From Amoebophrya sp. A120 (Eukaryota; Sar; Dinophyceae; Syndiniales; Amoebophryaceae): 64,000 nt of DNA. Within the stretch, counting starts at the first letter, position 1, and every line of letters begins with the position of its first letter. The translations under genes were made by a program, and so were the position numbers. The DNA lies in NCBI GenBank assembly GCA_905178155.1, contig CAJINV010000022.1:379207-443206 (forward strand). Direction: 5' to 3'. Shown piece after piece: positions 20,260-35,200 of the stretch. The notes under the pieces were generated by a model. The model saw nothing but the letters and a program-made list of their open reading frames with translations, did no database searches and was not told the origin of the DNA.

Positions 20260-23200
20260 ATGAGGAAAATAAATCGGGAGCCTCCTCGTCCCAAGTCCGT
20301 GTTCCAAAATGTTGTCGCGTTTCATCTCGTATCTACAGCTACTACATCCCTTGTTTTCCATGCCATCACGTCGAGCCTTGTCAACATCGTTGTCGACGAC
20401 AGTGGACGAGCTCCTGGTGCGACTACCTCGGTCCTGGCATTGAATTTGAATACACGAAGCGCCAGCTCATCCTCATCTACCTCGAGAGCAGCAGCTCCGT
20501 CTGTAGAAGGATCATCTTCATCTGCGCAGCAACGGCCAGCCCGAGCCCCACCGGCCGCTAGGAATAAACAAAACTTTCGGCCGAAGCTGGGTGCAGATCA
20601 GTTTGCAAGGGACGATAGGGAACATCAGGCAGTGGTTGGAGGAGTAACTTTAACTGCCCGGCCGAGCGCTTCGGATCTACCGCATGGAGACTCCTCTTCG
20701 TCTTCTGAATCTGAAGCGGAACAAGATCAGGATGACGAAGCGACCGTTCGCGCGCAGCAGAAAACGCAAGATCACGTTCGTGACAAGAATGACTCCAGCT
20801 CATCAAACTCGACCTCGTCCGACCCAGAAAGTAACAGCGCCAGCGAGGACGAAGAGGATGATACAAAATCTCTCGACTCTGTGGACTTGCGATTAAAATC
20901 CGCGAAGGAGATTGCGTTGACGCAGTCGAGTAGAAGTGTGAACTCGCCCGCGGATTCGACCAAGAGTTTGAAAAAAAGCATCAAGTGGGCAAATTTGCCG
21001 CTGGACGATGAGAAGGAGCAGTCGGAACAAGAATGGAAAACGACGAAGCAAGTGTTCGAACACGAGAGGACTGGACCAGCTGTGGACAAGCACCCCTGGA
21101 AAAGCGCGGATTTGGCTTTCGCGACCTCGGGCGGAGGCACGATCGGGAGGAACAAAAATGTACTACAGCCTGGGTCTGGACCTGGTTCTGGTTCACAGGG
21201 TGCTAGGCGTAGGGTCGAAGCTTCTGCAGACGCGTCACCTGTGGGTCTGGACGATGATGATGAAGTTTCTAGCAGAGAAGTGGGTGCCGCTGTCGCAGCT
21301 TCCTCGACTAAAGATGGCGAGTCTACTGACAAGCACGCAGGGACAAACAGGAACAATGCACCACGACCCGCAAGAACGTCCTGTCTGCGCATCGACAGTC
21401 CACAAAGCGGTCTTCTTGGAACAAGTTCGTCCGCGGCCGATGCTACAGCTGCTCTGAGTAGTGGTTTTCTCTGTGCGAACGATGGCCACGTAACTCTCGC
21501 GGGAGGTGCAAGGGCCAGTCCAGGTTCCAGTACTGCTGGTAGGATTGCGCAGTCAGCGCATGATGGTGATAAGAAGTCACCAGGAACTACCTCTTCTACT
21601 AAAGAAGCTCAGTCTCCGACTCGGCAAAAAGCTGTCTTGCAATTCTCGGAAGATGAGGCGGGTCCTGGCCGGGACCGAGAGGAAGTGTTGCGACAGAATG
21701 TTCAGAGACCCACGGCAGCATCATCTTCTTCGTCACACCTACCCGCTGTGGTCACTTCCGGGGTTTGGTCCCCCGTAGTGGTGGGAGATCAGCTTCCTCT
21801 TGATAGTGCACCAGCAGGAGGAGGTCCTTCCTCTTCCCCCAAACGTCGCTACAGCTCGCCCCCGCCAGCACATACTGCATCGAGCCGGTTCAATAAAGGA
21901 ACTGCAACAAGCAGCTCAAGTTCTTCCTTTTCCCCTGCGGCCGCAGCAGCTCTCGCATCGTCTTCCTCCTCCGCCTCCTCGACCTCCCGGTCGCGCCGCT
22001 CAGGTGGGAGGAGGGGAACTGCCGGCTCATCGGCGGCTGCGCTTGGACTGTCCGCGGGCATCGTGGAGCGGATCGACGCGACCGCGGCCTTTGAAGACTT
22101 GAATCTGGAGAATAGCAACGAAAGGCCAGAAGGAGCGTCTGCATCTATTTCTCGTACTCCTGTGACAAGAACTACTGCAAGTAGACAACCTCTGCGACTC
22201 CTCGACCACAGCAAAAACGCGGGCGACCAGAACACAGACGCCACGAGGGACGCGTATTTTTCCCAAGATGGAGGTGCCACTGCCAGCCCAGTTGCATCAC
22301 AACTTGCACAAGAACTGCTTCCAAAAAGCCCTCCCGATCTAGAGCACTATCCTTTCCAGGACGACACGCCGCCTTCCGGCGATCATAGCAGTGTAGCGGC
22401 GAGTCCGGCAGTTGATGCCGCTAGCGCTACTGGCTCTTCCTATTACAATTTCGATTCCGGGAATTACTACCCTGACCCAACCGTGGAAGTCGAAGTTAAT
22501 CTGTCCAACGCGGCTTCTTCTACTTTTTCTGCTACTGCTTCTCTGCCTTCGCGAGAACCGACCAGCAGTATGAAAGTTCGATCTAGCAACGACGGAGAAC
22601 TATTAGCTGAGTCGCTGGCGAAGCTGAGCATTGCGTCTTCCGCGGAAGTAGATCATGTGATGCGTCGGAAAAGCAGGACGACGACCACCACACGACCGGA
22701 TGATCAAGCTGCAACTGACACTCCTGGTCGTCCTACCGCAACGTCGATCCTGCCGAAGGTCGTGCGGTCAGGCAACAGAAACAAAAAGAAGAAAAAACAA
22801 CCGGGAGAAAAAATTAACACCTTCGGTGTTGTAGCAGCAGCACCTTCTGGCTCGTCTCCAGTTGCAGTTGTAGCAGCCTCTTCCACCTCACCATCAAGAA
22901 AGGCCGCTCCGACCTTCAATTCCGCGAACACGTTCGAAAGTGGCAGTGTCAAGGCGAAAGTTTCAAATTTGTCGAAGAAAAAAATTTCGCAGCTGGCACT
23001 GGAAGATAGTGGGCCGTCTTCAACATCGGATACTTCTTCTTCGGACACCAGTTCTGACTCCGCTTCTGAAGTCTATTCCGATGTTGAAAACATCACTACG
23101 AGTCTTTCTCACTTCGTTTCGAAAGGTAGGAAGAAAGATAGGCGACCAACCGACACCTCCAGCACACCGACGACAGTGACCTTTGCAAGTATCAACGACA

Positions 23201-26200
23201 GGGTGTTGGAGGATATTGACCTGGGTGTAGCTTCGCCGTCGGTGGATGGGAGAGACGGTCACGGAGAAGAGGAGCACGAGCATGAATATTACGATGACAT
23301 CGATGTGGAAATAACTCGAGCACTGTTGGCAGGGACAAGTTTGGATGAGTCCGCTGGTAACTACGACCCGGGCAACGAGCGTGGATCGTCTTACGCCGCA
23401 CAGGTGCCTGCTCTATCTGCTCCTGGCACCAAAATTGACACTCCGCAAAACGTCCAGGCACTTCTCGAAGCTAGCTTCCAGAGTGCAGTATCTGCCTCCT
23501 CGGTCGGCGCCGGCGCGGCGCCACAGCACCCGTCTAAGAGGAGTGGGAGGAAGAACCGCAAAAACAAAGGGAATGGAGGCGCTGGCACTACTTCATCCGC
23601 TACTGCACCAGGGGCAGCATTTTCCGGTGCTCCAGCTTCGTCAAGCGCCGTCGCCTCATCTCCTGCGAAGTCTGCTTTCCCGTCGGGAACTACAATGGTA
23701 AAGGGTCCTGGTCCACCTGAGCATCCAGCTCAGCCTTCTAGTGCTAGCTCCGGCGGGGGTGCTACAGCGTCTTCAGCAGCAGCCCAACCAGGAGTGCCGA
23801 CAACGCTCCTCGGCAACAGAAGTAATAGGCAAGGACTGCCCGCGGCTGGCGCAGCAGGTGGTACTAATGCAGCTGCAACTTTCGTCGTAGACAAACCTAC
23901 TTCTGGCAGCTGCACCACCAGCAGCTTCCAACTACAAACGCTTTTAAAGCGCAACCAGAATTCCGATGACGATCTCGCTTTTCTTCGTCGCGCGGCCGAG
24001 GAAAACGATCCCAGAAAGTTGCTAAAAAAGCAGCTGTGGGAAAGAAGTAAGCGATTTCTGTGTCAAGTGCAGGACTTCACAGAAGGGGCAAAGGAAGGCT
24101 GTCGCAGCACGCCGCAGTTTGCACGAAATTTTTTTCAAAGGCGGTTAGAGGCGTGGAAAAAAACGCCGGCAAGTAGTTGTGATAAATCGGGGTCGTCTAC
24201 TTCGAATTATCAGCGGGGGAACAGGAACAGGTCTAGGAACAAATCTGGCTGCGGATCTGCACTCTGCTGCGCGTGCCGCAACAAAATCGACGGGGCGGGA
24301 AGTAGAGTACTAGAACTGCTGGGTTCATCTTCTAGACGTCCCAGTAGAGCAGCAGGCTCTGCTCCCTCCTGCTGCAGTAGAAGGCTCCTCCGCGCGAAGA
24401 ATCTCTCGGTGGAAAAGCTCACTTTCGCGTTAAACCGCTTTGCGAAAAAAGCGAAAATTTCCTGCCAGAAAAACAAAAAGTACATTCCGATTGGTGTGAT
24501 GACACTGCTGTACATGCAAGGTATCAACTACCTGGCCTCCGAATGTCTGCGGAACGACTGCCCGCGTTTGAAAAAATACGAGTGTCTTTCGATGGACTTG
24601 CACCAGATGGGGTTTAGTGACCCTTTTGGCCTCCTCATCAACCAGCAGGACATCTGTGGCCACTGGGTCCCGAACCACCTCGGGGCGATGCAGGTGGGGA
24701 GGGGGTTCGCGTTGGAAAATGGCGGCGACGCTGGCAGTCGTGTGGAAGAACGAGTGGAGAATCAAAATCAACCGACTGCAGCCGGTGGTGATTTCTATCT
24801 GGTGATGTGGGAAAAGGGCGAGGAGTGCAGTGCAACTGCAACTGAAGCTGGTGGTGCAGATCTTCGTGACGAGAAAGGGAATGCTAATGCAAAAGATTCT
24901 ACCCGGAGCAGATTGGTCCTAGTTCACGAAGATGAAGATCAACATTCGCCGGAACTGCAGCAAGCTGGTGATCAGTCGCGATCGTCCTCTACTAGCGCAT
25001 CAGCATCAGAAATTCAAATTTCAACATCATCACAAAGCCGCATCGAGCAGGACAAAGCGAAAGAAGGTTTCTCCGACGAGGAAGCAAAATTTCGGGAGCA
25101 AACGCGCCTGCAGATGCTGGGTAAGGAGGGACTGGAGTTACTTACAGAAGCCAAAGAGCTGATGTTCGGGGAAAAATCTCTGTCCGCAATCATGGTGCAA
25201 CAGGAGCTCCGGAGTCGGGGGCTGTCGCTGCGACAGGTTGGTGTGTCGGCAGGAGGTCATGATTCGCAGATGACAGAAGCATCTACTTCAAGAGCAGCGC
25301 CGACGAGTATCGAAGGAGAACAGGAGCCTAGTTCTTTATTAAAACTCGAGGGTACAACGAACACGAAACTTCGCATCTTCCGACTCTCGGATGACAGTTG
25401 CGAGGAGGTGTTTTTTCCGTTTTCAGACGATGGCAAGGCGTTGACGCATGACAAAAACACACCAAAATTCGACTTCCGCATCGCAGACCTCGTGACGACT
25501 TTCGTCCAAAAACAACTCTGCCACCCCTCCGAGGTCGGGTTGTTTCTCACCTACGCTGCGCCGGAGGAGGAGTTGGCCACGCGTGCTTTAGGAGTGTACG
25601 GGAAGACGCAATCGGAGCTGGATCATAGGGATAGAGGGGCAGGACAACACAGCGGCGGTGGCTCATCCTCTTCGTCTACTTCATCTATCCACAGTGAATA
25701 ATTTGCCGTACACGTTGTACAAATGCGGTCTCTTCATGGCAAAACGCAGCTTCGGTCCTAGTTTAGCATGACAAGTGCGGCACCTCAAGTTGGCGAAATT
25801 TGTGATGCATCCTGTACATGTACGGGAAATTTGTATTGCATATCATCCAGCACTACAAAATACCGGCACGAGAAGAGACAGGACGACCAGGAGAGTACTA
25901 GTACCACCAGCGGCGAAAAAGAAAATTCTCTGGTCCCGATCCCCTACTTCAGCTTTCCGGTGCGGAATGAGAGGAACGGCACTATGCATTGCAAAAATAT
26001 CATACTAGTAAAAATCGCATGGCAAATTCCCTCAGCATGAAAAATTGAATTTGTAATGCGGATTTGGGTTCAGTTTCAGAGGGAGCTTTGTAATGCATGA
26101 AGATTGCGATTACTACGAGTGCGATACTTTTGCACAGGATAGGCACGCTATCCGTCCAAATCCCCTGGGACGAGCAGCCGTGGAACACGGACATCAGGCC

Positions 26201-29200
26201 GTACTTATCAAATGTAAAAGTGTCTGGGTCTGGAAGGTTGGAACTTGTGATGCTAACTTTGAACTCTATAAAAAATCTGTATTGCATGAACAGCAAAAGA
26301 GGTGTAATCCGTGCTACGCGGAGAGGGCATTTTTCATGCGGTATGAGCATCAGAAAGCCCTCGCAAAATCTCTGATGCTAGGGCATGCATGATCACAGAC
26401 CTCATGGGTCATACAAAATCTGCATGACAAACTCCCGCAATCTTCCAGACCCAGACATTTTTGCATTTGATAGTACTTGACGAGAGACCATGTAACCGGG
26501 AGATGGGGTAGCTCTCGTGTTGGCGCCCCCGGGGGCCCCGAGATACAACAGCCGACGAACGATGCACTTCTCAGTGAGAAGTTGTCACGAGCCCCCGCTG
26601 TAAATGTTGACACCACGCCGGAAAATGCCGGCCATCTTCACGCTGCTGGCGCCTACAAATTTGAAGAAAAAACCGAGCAGTTGAAGAAGGAACTGGCGAA
26701 AACGAAAAGGGAGTTGGACTTCGCGACCTTCAAAAGCCGAGTTTTGGAATTGGTGAATTCGCGGTACAAGCACGTTTCGAGACTGGCGAATGACGTAATC
26801 CCCTTGGCGAGTTCGGGGCAGGTAGATAGCGGGAGTGGAGCGCAGAGTACTAGCGGTGGTGGTCCGTTTGGCGGGAAGTACGAGCTTCAGTGTTACGATT
26901 CGGATACTATCGAAGAACAATCTCGAGAGTCTTCAGGTGGGCAAAATGAAATTCGGGAAATCATGCAAAGTTTGAACCAAGACTTGGCGGAGGAGGACAA
27001 CATGCGGCGACAGAAAAAGAACAAAGCGCAACAAAGAACGCATCAACTTCCCCCGGCGATTTTCACCGCGGGAGAATATGCGTTAACGACGAAATCCAAC
27101 GGGGAAGTCCGGATGCTGCAGCGTGTGCCCGGAGATGGTGAATCCGGAACTACCGAAAATACCTTATGGATTGCAAAAGTGTCTGGGTCTGGAAGATTGC
27201 AACTTGTCATGCTAAATCCGAATCATGCAAAAATCTGTGTTGCATGATTACCAAAAGAGGTCCACTTTTGAACAAGTTTAGAGGCAGTTTCTCATGCAGA
27301 ATAGGCATGAAAGAGACCTCACAGACTCTGTCATGCTAGGTCCCGCATTCCAGGCCTCAAGGGCCATGGAAAACCTGCATGACAAGTTCACACTCTTCCA
27401 GACCCAGACATTTTTACATTTGATATACCTTCAGCCCGATCAATAAGCTGCAGTACGACCCGGCGACCGCTTTGATTCTCCATGTGAACCGGATTTTGCA
27501 ACAAACCTGGATGACAAAATCCCGGGGGTCTTTTTCCATTCTCATCGCGGAAGATTTGAAGGATGACGTCGACGTTTTTGACGACATTAACGATAGCGAA
27601 GTTGTGGAGTTGAATAAGGAATTGCGAGGACATCACGGAGCAACACCAGCTGGTGCAGACAATTCCCACACCATGAACGCGATCAAAATTCTTTCCACCA
27701 TGCCCAAAGACCAGGACATCGTCATCGTTTCCGATATTTCCCAGCGACGCGTTGTCATCTTCCGTGCGAGGCATCTCGTGGAGCAAACGTTGAAGCACCA
27801 GACAGGGCTCGCGATCACGAACCAGCAGGACAAACTAGCGGCACCAGAAGAATTTCCGGAGGAATTGAAACAGGAGATCGAGAAGTTGTACAAAATGCAG
27901 TCCATGATGCCCTCGAATGTAGTCGAAGAAAACGAGGCGACTATTCGGCAGCTACTAGAGAGGATCAACGCGAAGGCGTTTTTGGGGGAAAAGGTGAAGA
28001 TCCACGTGCTGACGAAGGTAGGCGAAAATCCCCGCACATATCAACTGCAAAAATGTCTGGGTCTGGAAACTTGTAATGCTGGGTGGCGTATCATGAGGAG
28101 GCCACAAGTGCTGGCTCAGCATGACAAGTTTCTGAGCTTCTAGATGTTGCCCGTTCTGCATGACAAACTGCGTCTCTGCATGACAGAGAAATAGGGCTCT
28201 TGGGTAATGTGCATGACAGATTGCAGAGCCATGCGAGACAAGCATGACAACCTTGCAACCTTCCAGACCCAGACATATTTGCAATGCATAGCACAGAAGT
28301 AGACGAAATACAGCAGCCGTGGCGGCTGAAGCGCTGGCGCGCCGAGGAGGAGAGGTATTTGAAAAGCGGCGATAAAGACAAATTTCTCCAAAATCGACCG
28401 ATTTTCACAGGGAGGGTGAGGGTGAGAAATATCAATAAAAACAGCGGGATCAGTGGCGCGACTACAGATGAAAGCGGTAGAAGTCCAGGAAGTGGAGCAT
28501 TGAAAACTGAGGCACAGGAAGAGAGGTCTGTTGAACGGCGAAACGATGGAGATGACAGTGCAAAACTCCAAGAGCAGATGGAGATGCAGAATATGGTAGA
28601 TGACGCGGCAGCACGCGCAGAGAACCTTCGAGACAACCATCCTGTTGACGCTGATGAAACTGTGAAGCAGAAGTTAGAAGCTCGCGCGGCAAAAATGGAA
28701 TTTGGGTCAGCAGCTCATGCAGGACAAGATAAGACTCATATTCCTCTTCGCGGAGAAGATTCATTCGCCGAAGATGACGACGACATTGACGCAGCTGACG
28801 ACGATGTTGATGAAGTTGACGGTCGCTTAGCTGCCTTAGCAAAAGGATTGAACCGGCTCTACCCAGACAAAGACCGTTATAACTACACGGAAAGACAAAG
28901 AACTTCTTCTGCCAAAGAGCACGCGGCATTTGCTAGAATAAGCCACTGGATGTCAGCGTCGCCTAAGGAGACCACGCTGGACAAAACTCTTTTCTGGAAG
29001 AAGAGCGGTGGGAATCCTCGGGAAAATAAAAGACCACCGGGCGGGGGTGACGTGAGTGAGCCATTTGGAGTAGGACAAGAAGTTCCAACAGACGTAAACA
29101 CTCAGGGGCCCACTGACCGCGATGTAGCCGCAGCTAGAGCCGACGGTGCGAGTCGACGTTCTGGCACAGAAAAAGCGTCGCTCCACGACCGAGACACATC

Positions 29201-32200
29201 TTATGCGAAACAACGCGGCCCATCTTCCCCTTCTTCGATCAGTCAGATGGAGAAAGCCAAGCAGAACAAAAAGGCGAATAAACCAGCAAAAGACCAACAA
29301 GAATCCGCCTTACCAACAAGCCAAATCAACGGTCCGGCGGAAGACCCGTACTCCTGCGTTTCCTTCGAGAAGCTCTGCCCTTTGAAAAAGCCGAGACCGA
29401 AAACGGGACAAGAATCCGACCTCAAAACTTGGGCGAAGGAGAACCAACGGGAGCTACTGGCCTGCTCGGAAAACTTCATCCACATCCTAGCGGCCATACC
29501 CCCGGAATTCCGCATGCACCCGGAGTTCTTCCAAAAGTTGGGTTCTGATTTTGTGCAATATTTCAAGAAAATCCGGCAAACGAGGCGCGGAGTGGTCGAG
29601 AAAAACGACGTTCTTGTCGAGGAAAAGCAACTACCGAGTCAGGTTGATCCTCAACACCAGGAACAAGAAAGCAAGGTAGACGAAAGCGACAACACCTTTA
29701 CCTACACAGCGTTCTCTTCTTCAACAGCACAACGACATCCGGAAAGTACTAGAACCACAAAAAGCCAAAACAACAACAAGCAGATTCAATATCTGAAGAC
29801 CCTTGCAGGAAAAAACGTCGCCTTCGGCACTGGCGCGATCGGGTTGTCCCTCCAGCCGGACGAGCGGTTTAAACTGGTCAGACATTTGGAGCACACAAGA
29901 CGAGTCTTACGGAACGTGTTCCGGGCGGACAATTACCTTGTGGTTGGGAAAATCTACGAGCACATATTGAAAACTGGTGTAGTCGTTGGGGATGCGAAAT
30001 CTATGAAATTCTCCTCCAATCGGTGCATTAATTTGATTCCGTTCCGAACCATTTTCCGTGGGCTAGTGGAAAGATGCGACGCCCGGGGGGTACACGCGGT
30101 GCCGTTTGCGGACTGGTTTTTGGAGAAAAAGATCGGAAAGGACTTGGAATTGGACTTGATCATGACAGAGAAATCAAATCAGGACAAAATAAAAATCGCG
30201 AAGATAACGAAAGATTTGAACGCGAAAGAACGAGGTTTGTATGAAAACAACCAGGATGAACTGCAACACGGCGCAGTCTACCTCCCGCCGATGCCGGAAG
30301 AAGAGGTGGAAGGGGAGTTGCGGAAATATTTGGAAGATTTGGAATCCTCACCCTTTTTACCGGAAGAAGAAGTTGTTCTACCTAGTGGCACAACTTCTCC
30401 TGGGCAACATCAACAACAGCCAAGAACGACGCAAAAAATCAACATTGCCACGAACATCGACCGTGTTGCGGTGATCAAACAGGGAGCAGGTGGAAATTCA
30501 GGCGGGTCTGCTCACCCGAAGGATTTTTTCTCAACTTTACCACTACCCGTCGTGAACGAATTCGCGAGGTTGAAGCAGTTCCAAACCGTCGAACAGTCGT
30601 TTTTAAAATTCGCCTTCCCGCTTTATTTGGTTGAGGAATCGCAGACGAGTGGGAGGTGTTTAAGAGAAGGCTCTTGCTCCATTCTGACCGCGCCTGATCC
30701 GGCTAATGGCGGGAGTTTCTCCATTGCGCACCCGATGTTTTTGCACCGGGACGAAGTTGTAGGGGGAGGTGACGAAATACTAACCAGTGCTGAGCAGCAG
30801 CATCCCCATCCGAGGAACATCAAGGGCAGCACGAAAATAAACACTTCTATAAAACGAGATGTTGACTTCATCGGCATTGCGACCGAGAATGCCTGGATGC
30901 AACTGTTAGACGGGAAATCTCCGTTCGAAAGACAATACCTTTTGAAGCAAGCGCAGGGCATCGTCGGGCCGGAAACGGATGCGGTGCTGCTGTTGCACAT
31001 GAGTAGGTACTTGAAAAAGGCAAGGAAGGTTCTTGTGGAGGTAACTACAACAAGCGGAAATAAAGACCATGATGCTGGTAATGTGCAGATCGAGGACGCC
31101 GAAAGCGACCAAAAACTCCAGCTGCCTCTTTCGTTCGCGCAACACGTCCTGAAGCACGACCATTTCTTTGTCCACATTGAAAGGGACTTGTACACGCCGG
31201 CGAGGTTGGCGTCGGACTTGATCATGGCCATGGATATCACGAAAGAGATTGTGGACCAGCAGACCATCAATTCACCCTCATCTTCACAAAAGCGCAATAC
31301 AAATCCGGCCCGCGCGAAACAAGCACAACAGGAAAGGAACCAGCAGACCGCTCGTGTGTCTGTTCAGGAGAAGAGGCAGAAGGGGTCGATCCATTTCGCC
31401 AGCAGGTTGTTTTTAGACTTGATGCGGAAGCAAAGGGCCGATCAAGTCGCGGAGAGTCTGACACTGAGTAGGGAGCAGAGAAACAAGCTGAAGCCGTCGG
31501 GGAGCAGTAGTAGAAAAGGCACGGGCGATGAGGTACTAGATGAGCAGGACAACATGCAAGAGCTAGAGCCTTCTCTTGCTTCCGAACTTTTCCGTGAAGT
31601 GCAGGACCACACTTTTTACACCGGGCCAGCACCGTCGAGTAGTACCTTTGCAGGTGCTGAGACCACAGGCACTGATATGGAAATCGAAGAGGACCCAGTG
31701 GACGAGGAGCTGCGCCACAGGGAGCACCCCCGGGGGGATGATGTTCTTGACGCAACTTCTCATACCAAGCAGGCGGCCGTCCGTGACAAGGGCGCCTTGT
31801 CTGGATCTTCAGATTCATCGTCGACAAAGAACCTCGAGCAGCAACCACCGACCTGCGACGGTGGAGTAAAGCCCGCCGATGGAAGAAGTACAACTGGTAG
31901 TAGCTCCCCTGCGTCGACTTCTGGCAACTACGAAGCCCGATCTTCACCTCAGCCCTGCGCGTTGGCAAAACTCGCAGACGAGGAGGATCAACTTTTTCAG
32001 CAAATCAAGGAAAGCGAGTTATCTTGTGTAAAAACGTTCCCACCCCAGAGTCAAGATCACTGGGATTTTGCAACACAAAACCAGAAGTTTTGGGAGATGC
32101 GCATGACAAGTTTCTACCTGTAGCATAGTGCAGGGTAGCTACTGCGGCCGCATGAGAAATCCATCCCCTCATTCTGAAAACAGCATGACAACCTGCAAAA

Positions 32201-35200
32201 CACCATGTTTAAACGCTTCTCATGTTATTGCTGCGCATGAGAAACGTTTCTGGCATGCAAACTTGCATTACAACTCCGGGGAGTTGGGGACGTTTTTACA
32301 CAGGATACGAGTCGCCTGACTTTTACGAGCAAGACTTTGACGAGGAGATGTTGAAGGAGCAAGATTTGAATTTCCTGGAGAAAAACCGAGATTCGGATAT
32401 GGATTTTGCACCACCAACACCTGTCGGCGCAACAGAAGATCTAGTAGTACCTACGGGAGCTGCTTCTTCAAAAGCTTCTGCAACAAACGCAAACGATGCA
32501 TCTCAGTCAAGTACGTCGTCGGCTTCGTCCCCAACCAGCTTGGCAAAATACCTCCGCCACCTCTTCTTGCCGACAAACCCGCCAAAAACCGACGGCGATA
32601 GCACTGATGGCGCATCTTCTGCATCACAAGAAATATTAAACGCAAGGACGAACTCCGTCTCAACTACGACCTGTGGCCGCAACAAGCAGCAAGACACCGA
32701 CTCAATCGACGCGGCGAAAGAGGCTTATGGGGCTCTCAACTGTTACATTCTCAACTGTTACATGATTTGTCATGCAAAATGACCATGAGCCACCACAGGA
32801 TCAAGCTGCTTCGCATGACAAATTGTCGGAGGTCTAAATTAATAGCACTAGAATCCGCACCAAATCTGTAATGCAAGACGCGCAATGTTCTCCACCTCAC
32901 CTGTGCTATTCTTGCATTACAAATTCATGTAACAGTTCAGAGTGTAACGTTTGAGAACGCCATAAGGCTAGTTTGGCCGTTTTGAAGCTTGGCATGGTTC
33001 ACCGACCGGAGTTGGTGGGGGAAATGTGGAATTTGCTGCAGCAAACCGCGGTGGTGATGACGCCAAATACGCAGAGTCCCTGTGTCGCTGGAATCACAGA
33101 ACTGGATGAGGATCATTCCTCGTCAACAACATCCTCAAGCAAGACCACTGGCCCGGAGTTTTTGGAGAAAGTGCGGAGACTGGCGAGAAGGCTACCTTTA
33201 CAAGAGGCGATGAGAATCATCGAAGAAGGGGTGGAATTAGAGAAAGAACTTTTACCAACTGCATTTTGCTCCAGCTTAACCTGCCAAAGCCCTCTGGGGA
33301 AAACGGCAGAAGAGGCTTTGCGGAGGGAAAAGAATTGGAAAAGTGAAAAAATCGCTCTTCCCGGGGGAAAGACGATTTTTGACCGCCGGGCGGACCCTAG
33401 CAGAGGAGCGTCAGCGGGTACCGCAAGGCGGGTAGAGGTGAAAACAACTACAACGACTACTTCTTCTACCTCATCTGAGCAGATCCCCGCTGTTGAGGCA
33501 ACTACCCCAGTAAAAAACGCGCCCGAGCAGACAGAGATCCTACCGTTACTCGAAAACCACATTTGCCGGGCGGCGCAGCAGGTGCAAGGGTTGAAAAGAC
33601 AACAGCTCTCGGTGCCGAAAAGAATCCGGTACGCCATGAGAACGCTGTTTCTAGTGGCGGACATTACCTGGCTGGAATATTTGTTAACCAGGATGGACAG
33701 TGTAGATTTGTTTTCCGGCGGGGGAACAGGAACAGCGTCTGCAGCAATGGATGATCATCCACAGAACGAGGGGCCAGGTCGTGCAGCCTCAATGCACCCT
33801 GTGCACGGAGCGTCAAATCTGTACTCCGCACAAAACACAGGGTCATCTCGTGCTGCTGACGGGAAACAGCCGACGACGTCGCCAGCCTTTTTCTTCCCGA
33901 GGGAGTTTTTCAATCGTCAAACTGTATTGTTGCCCCTGGTTCAGCAGTGGCAGACGGCTAGGAAGTTGCTGCCGACACAAGTAAATGCTGGTGGTGGAGC
34001 TGCAAGTAGAAACAGCCACCCGCAACAAGACGACGCTGGCACAGCCACCAGCAGCTCTTCGCCCGGAACTAACACCGAATTCAATTACGAGGGCAACGCC
34101 TGGCGCATGACACCGCAACAACGACGGGACTACGCGGATGCGATTAAAACCATTCAGGAATTGTTATGGCGCTCTCAACTGTTACATTCTCAACTGTTAC
34201 ATGAATTTGTCATGGAGAACTACCATCAAGATTCACACGGGAAAGCTGCTTCGCATGACAAATTTGCGAAGGGCTAGACAGCGCCTGAATCTGTGCAAAA
34301 CTTGTAATGCTAGAACCTCTCCCCTTTCACTTTTGCAATTCTTGCATCGCAAATCCATGTAACAGTTGAGAATGTAACAGTTGAGAGCGCCATAATTGTT
34401 CGCGTCAATCCTATCCTGGGCAATTAAGAACAACCAGGTGGAGCGGAAATTAGCGGAGATCGGCGCTACGAACATGTTCCCAGGGAATAAAAGACCGCAG
34501 TTGTTAAATTCCTTGAAAATGGACCAGCTCGCCGGGGAACTCCGCGACGGGAGCAATAGGGAGCAGGCGGAGAAGCATTTACCTTGGCACAATTGGCGGA
34601 CTGATTTGTCGACAGAGATTTTGTTTGTTCAGCAAGACCAGCTCCCATTAACAGTAACTTCTATGAACTTTGTTTCCGCCGCATTGAACATCGGCACGAA
34701 AGTATCCATTAGATGAAAAACTGTGTAAGTGTAACTCTGTGTTGCAGACGATGCAAGACACTTACAACCGTCATGCTGGACATGCGTCAGAGGCTCTTTT
34801 CGTGCGTGTTTTCACGTACTAGCTACGCATGACAGGTTTTTTCTGTCATGCAGCGCAAACTTCTGATGCTGTTCCCCCAAGAAAGTTACACTTACGCAGT
34901 TTTTTTCTTGCATAGAAAGTCGCGAGATTAAGACGGTTTCTGAAGAAGCACAGCAAGGACGCGCGGCCGGAAGTGTATTACGATAATGTCGAGCAGTTCC
35001 GGCAGATCAGGGAAGAAAATCACTTGTACGACAAAAATTTCGACGAAATGGAAAAGAAACAGCAGAACCGGGTAGCGCGAACCGTTTTGTCGATCGCGGA
35101 GGAAGATATCCCAGACTTGAGGTGCAGAATTTCGACAGGCACGTCGACTCCTGCTGGTGTTCATCAAGGTGGTGCATCAACCTCCTCTGCGGATCACAAC

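Noticed and set aside
25768-26040. Separate small genes at 25768-26040, 26093-26392, 34396-34716 and similar ORFs
   Set aside because: These are exons of gene 8 read together with insert sequence; their apparent starts and stops lie inside introners.
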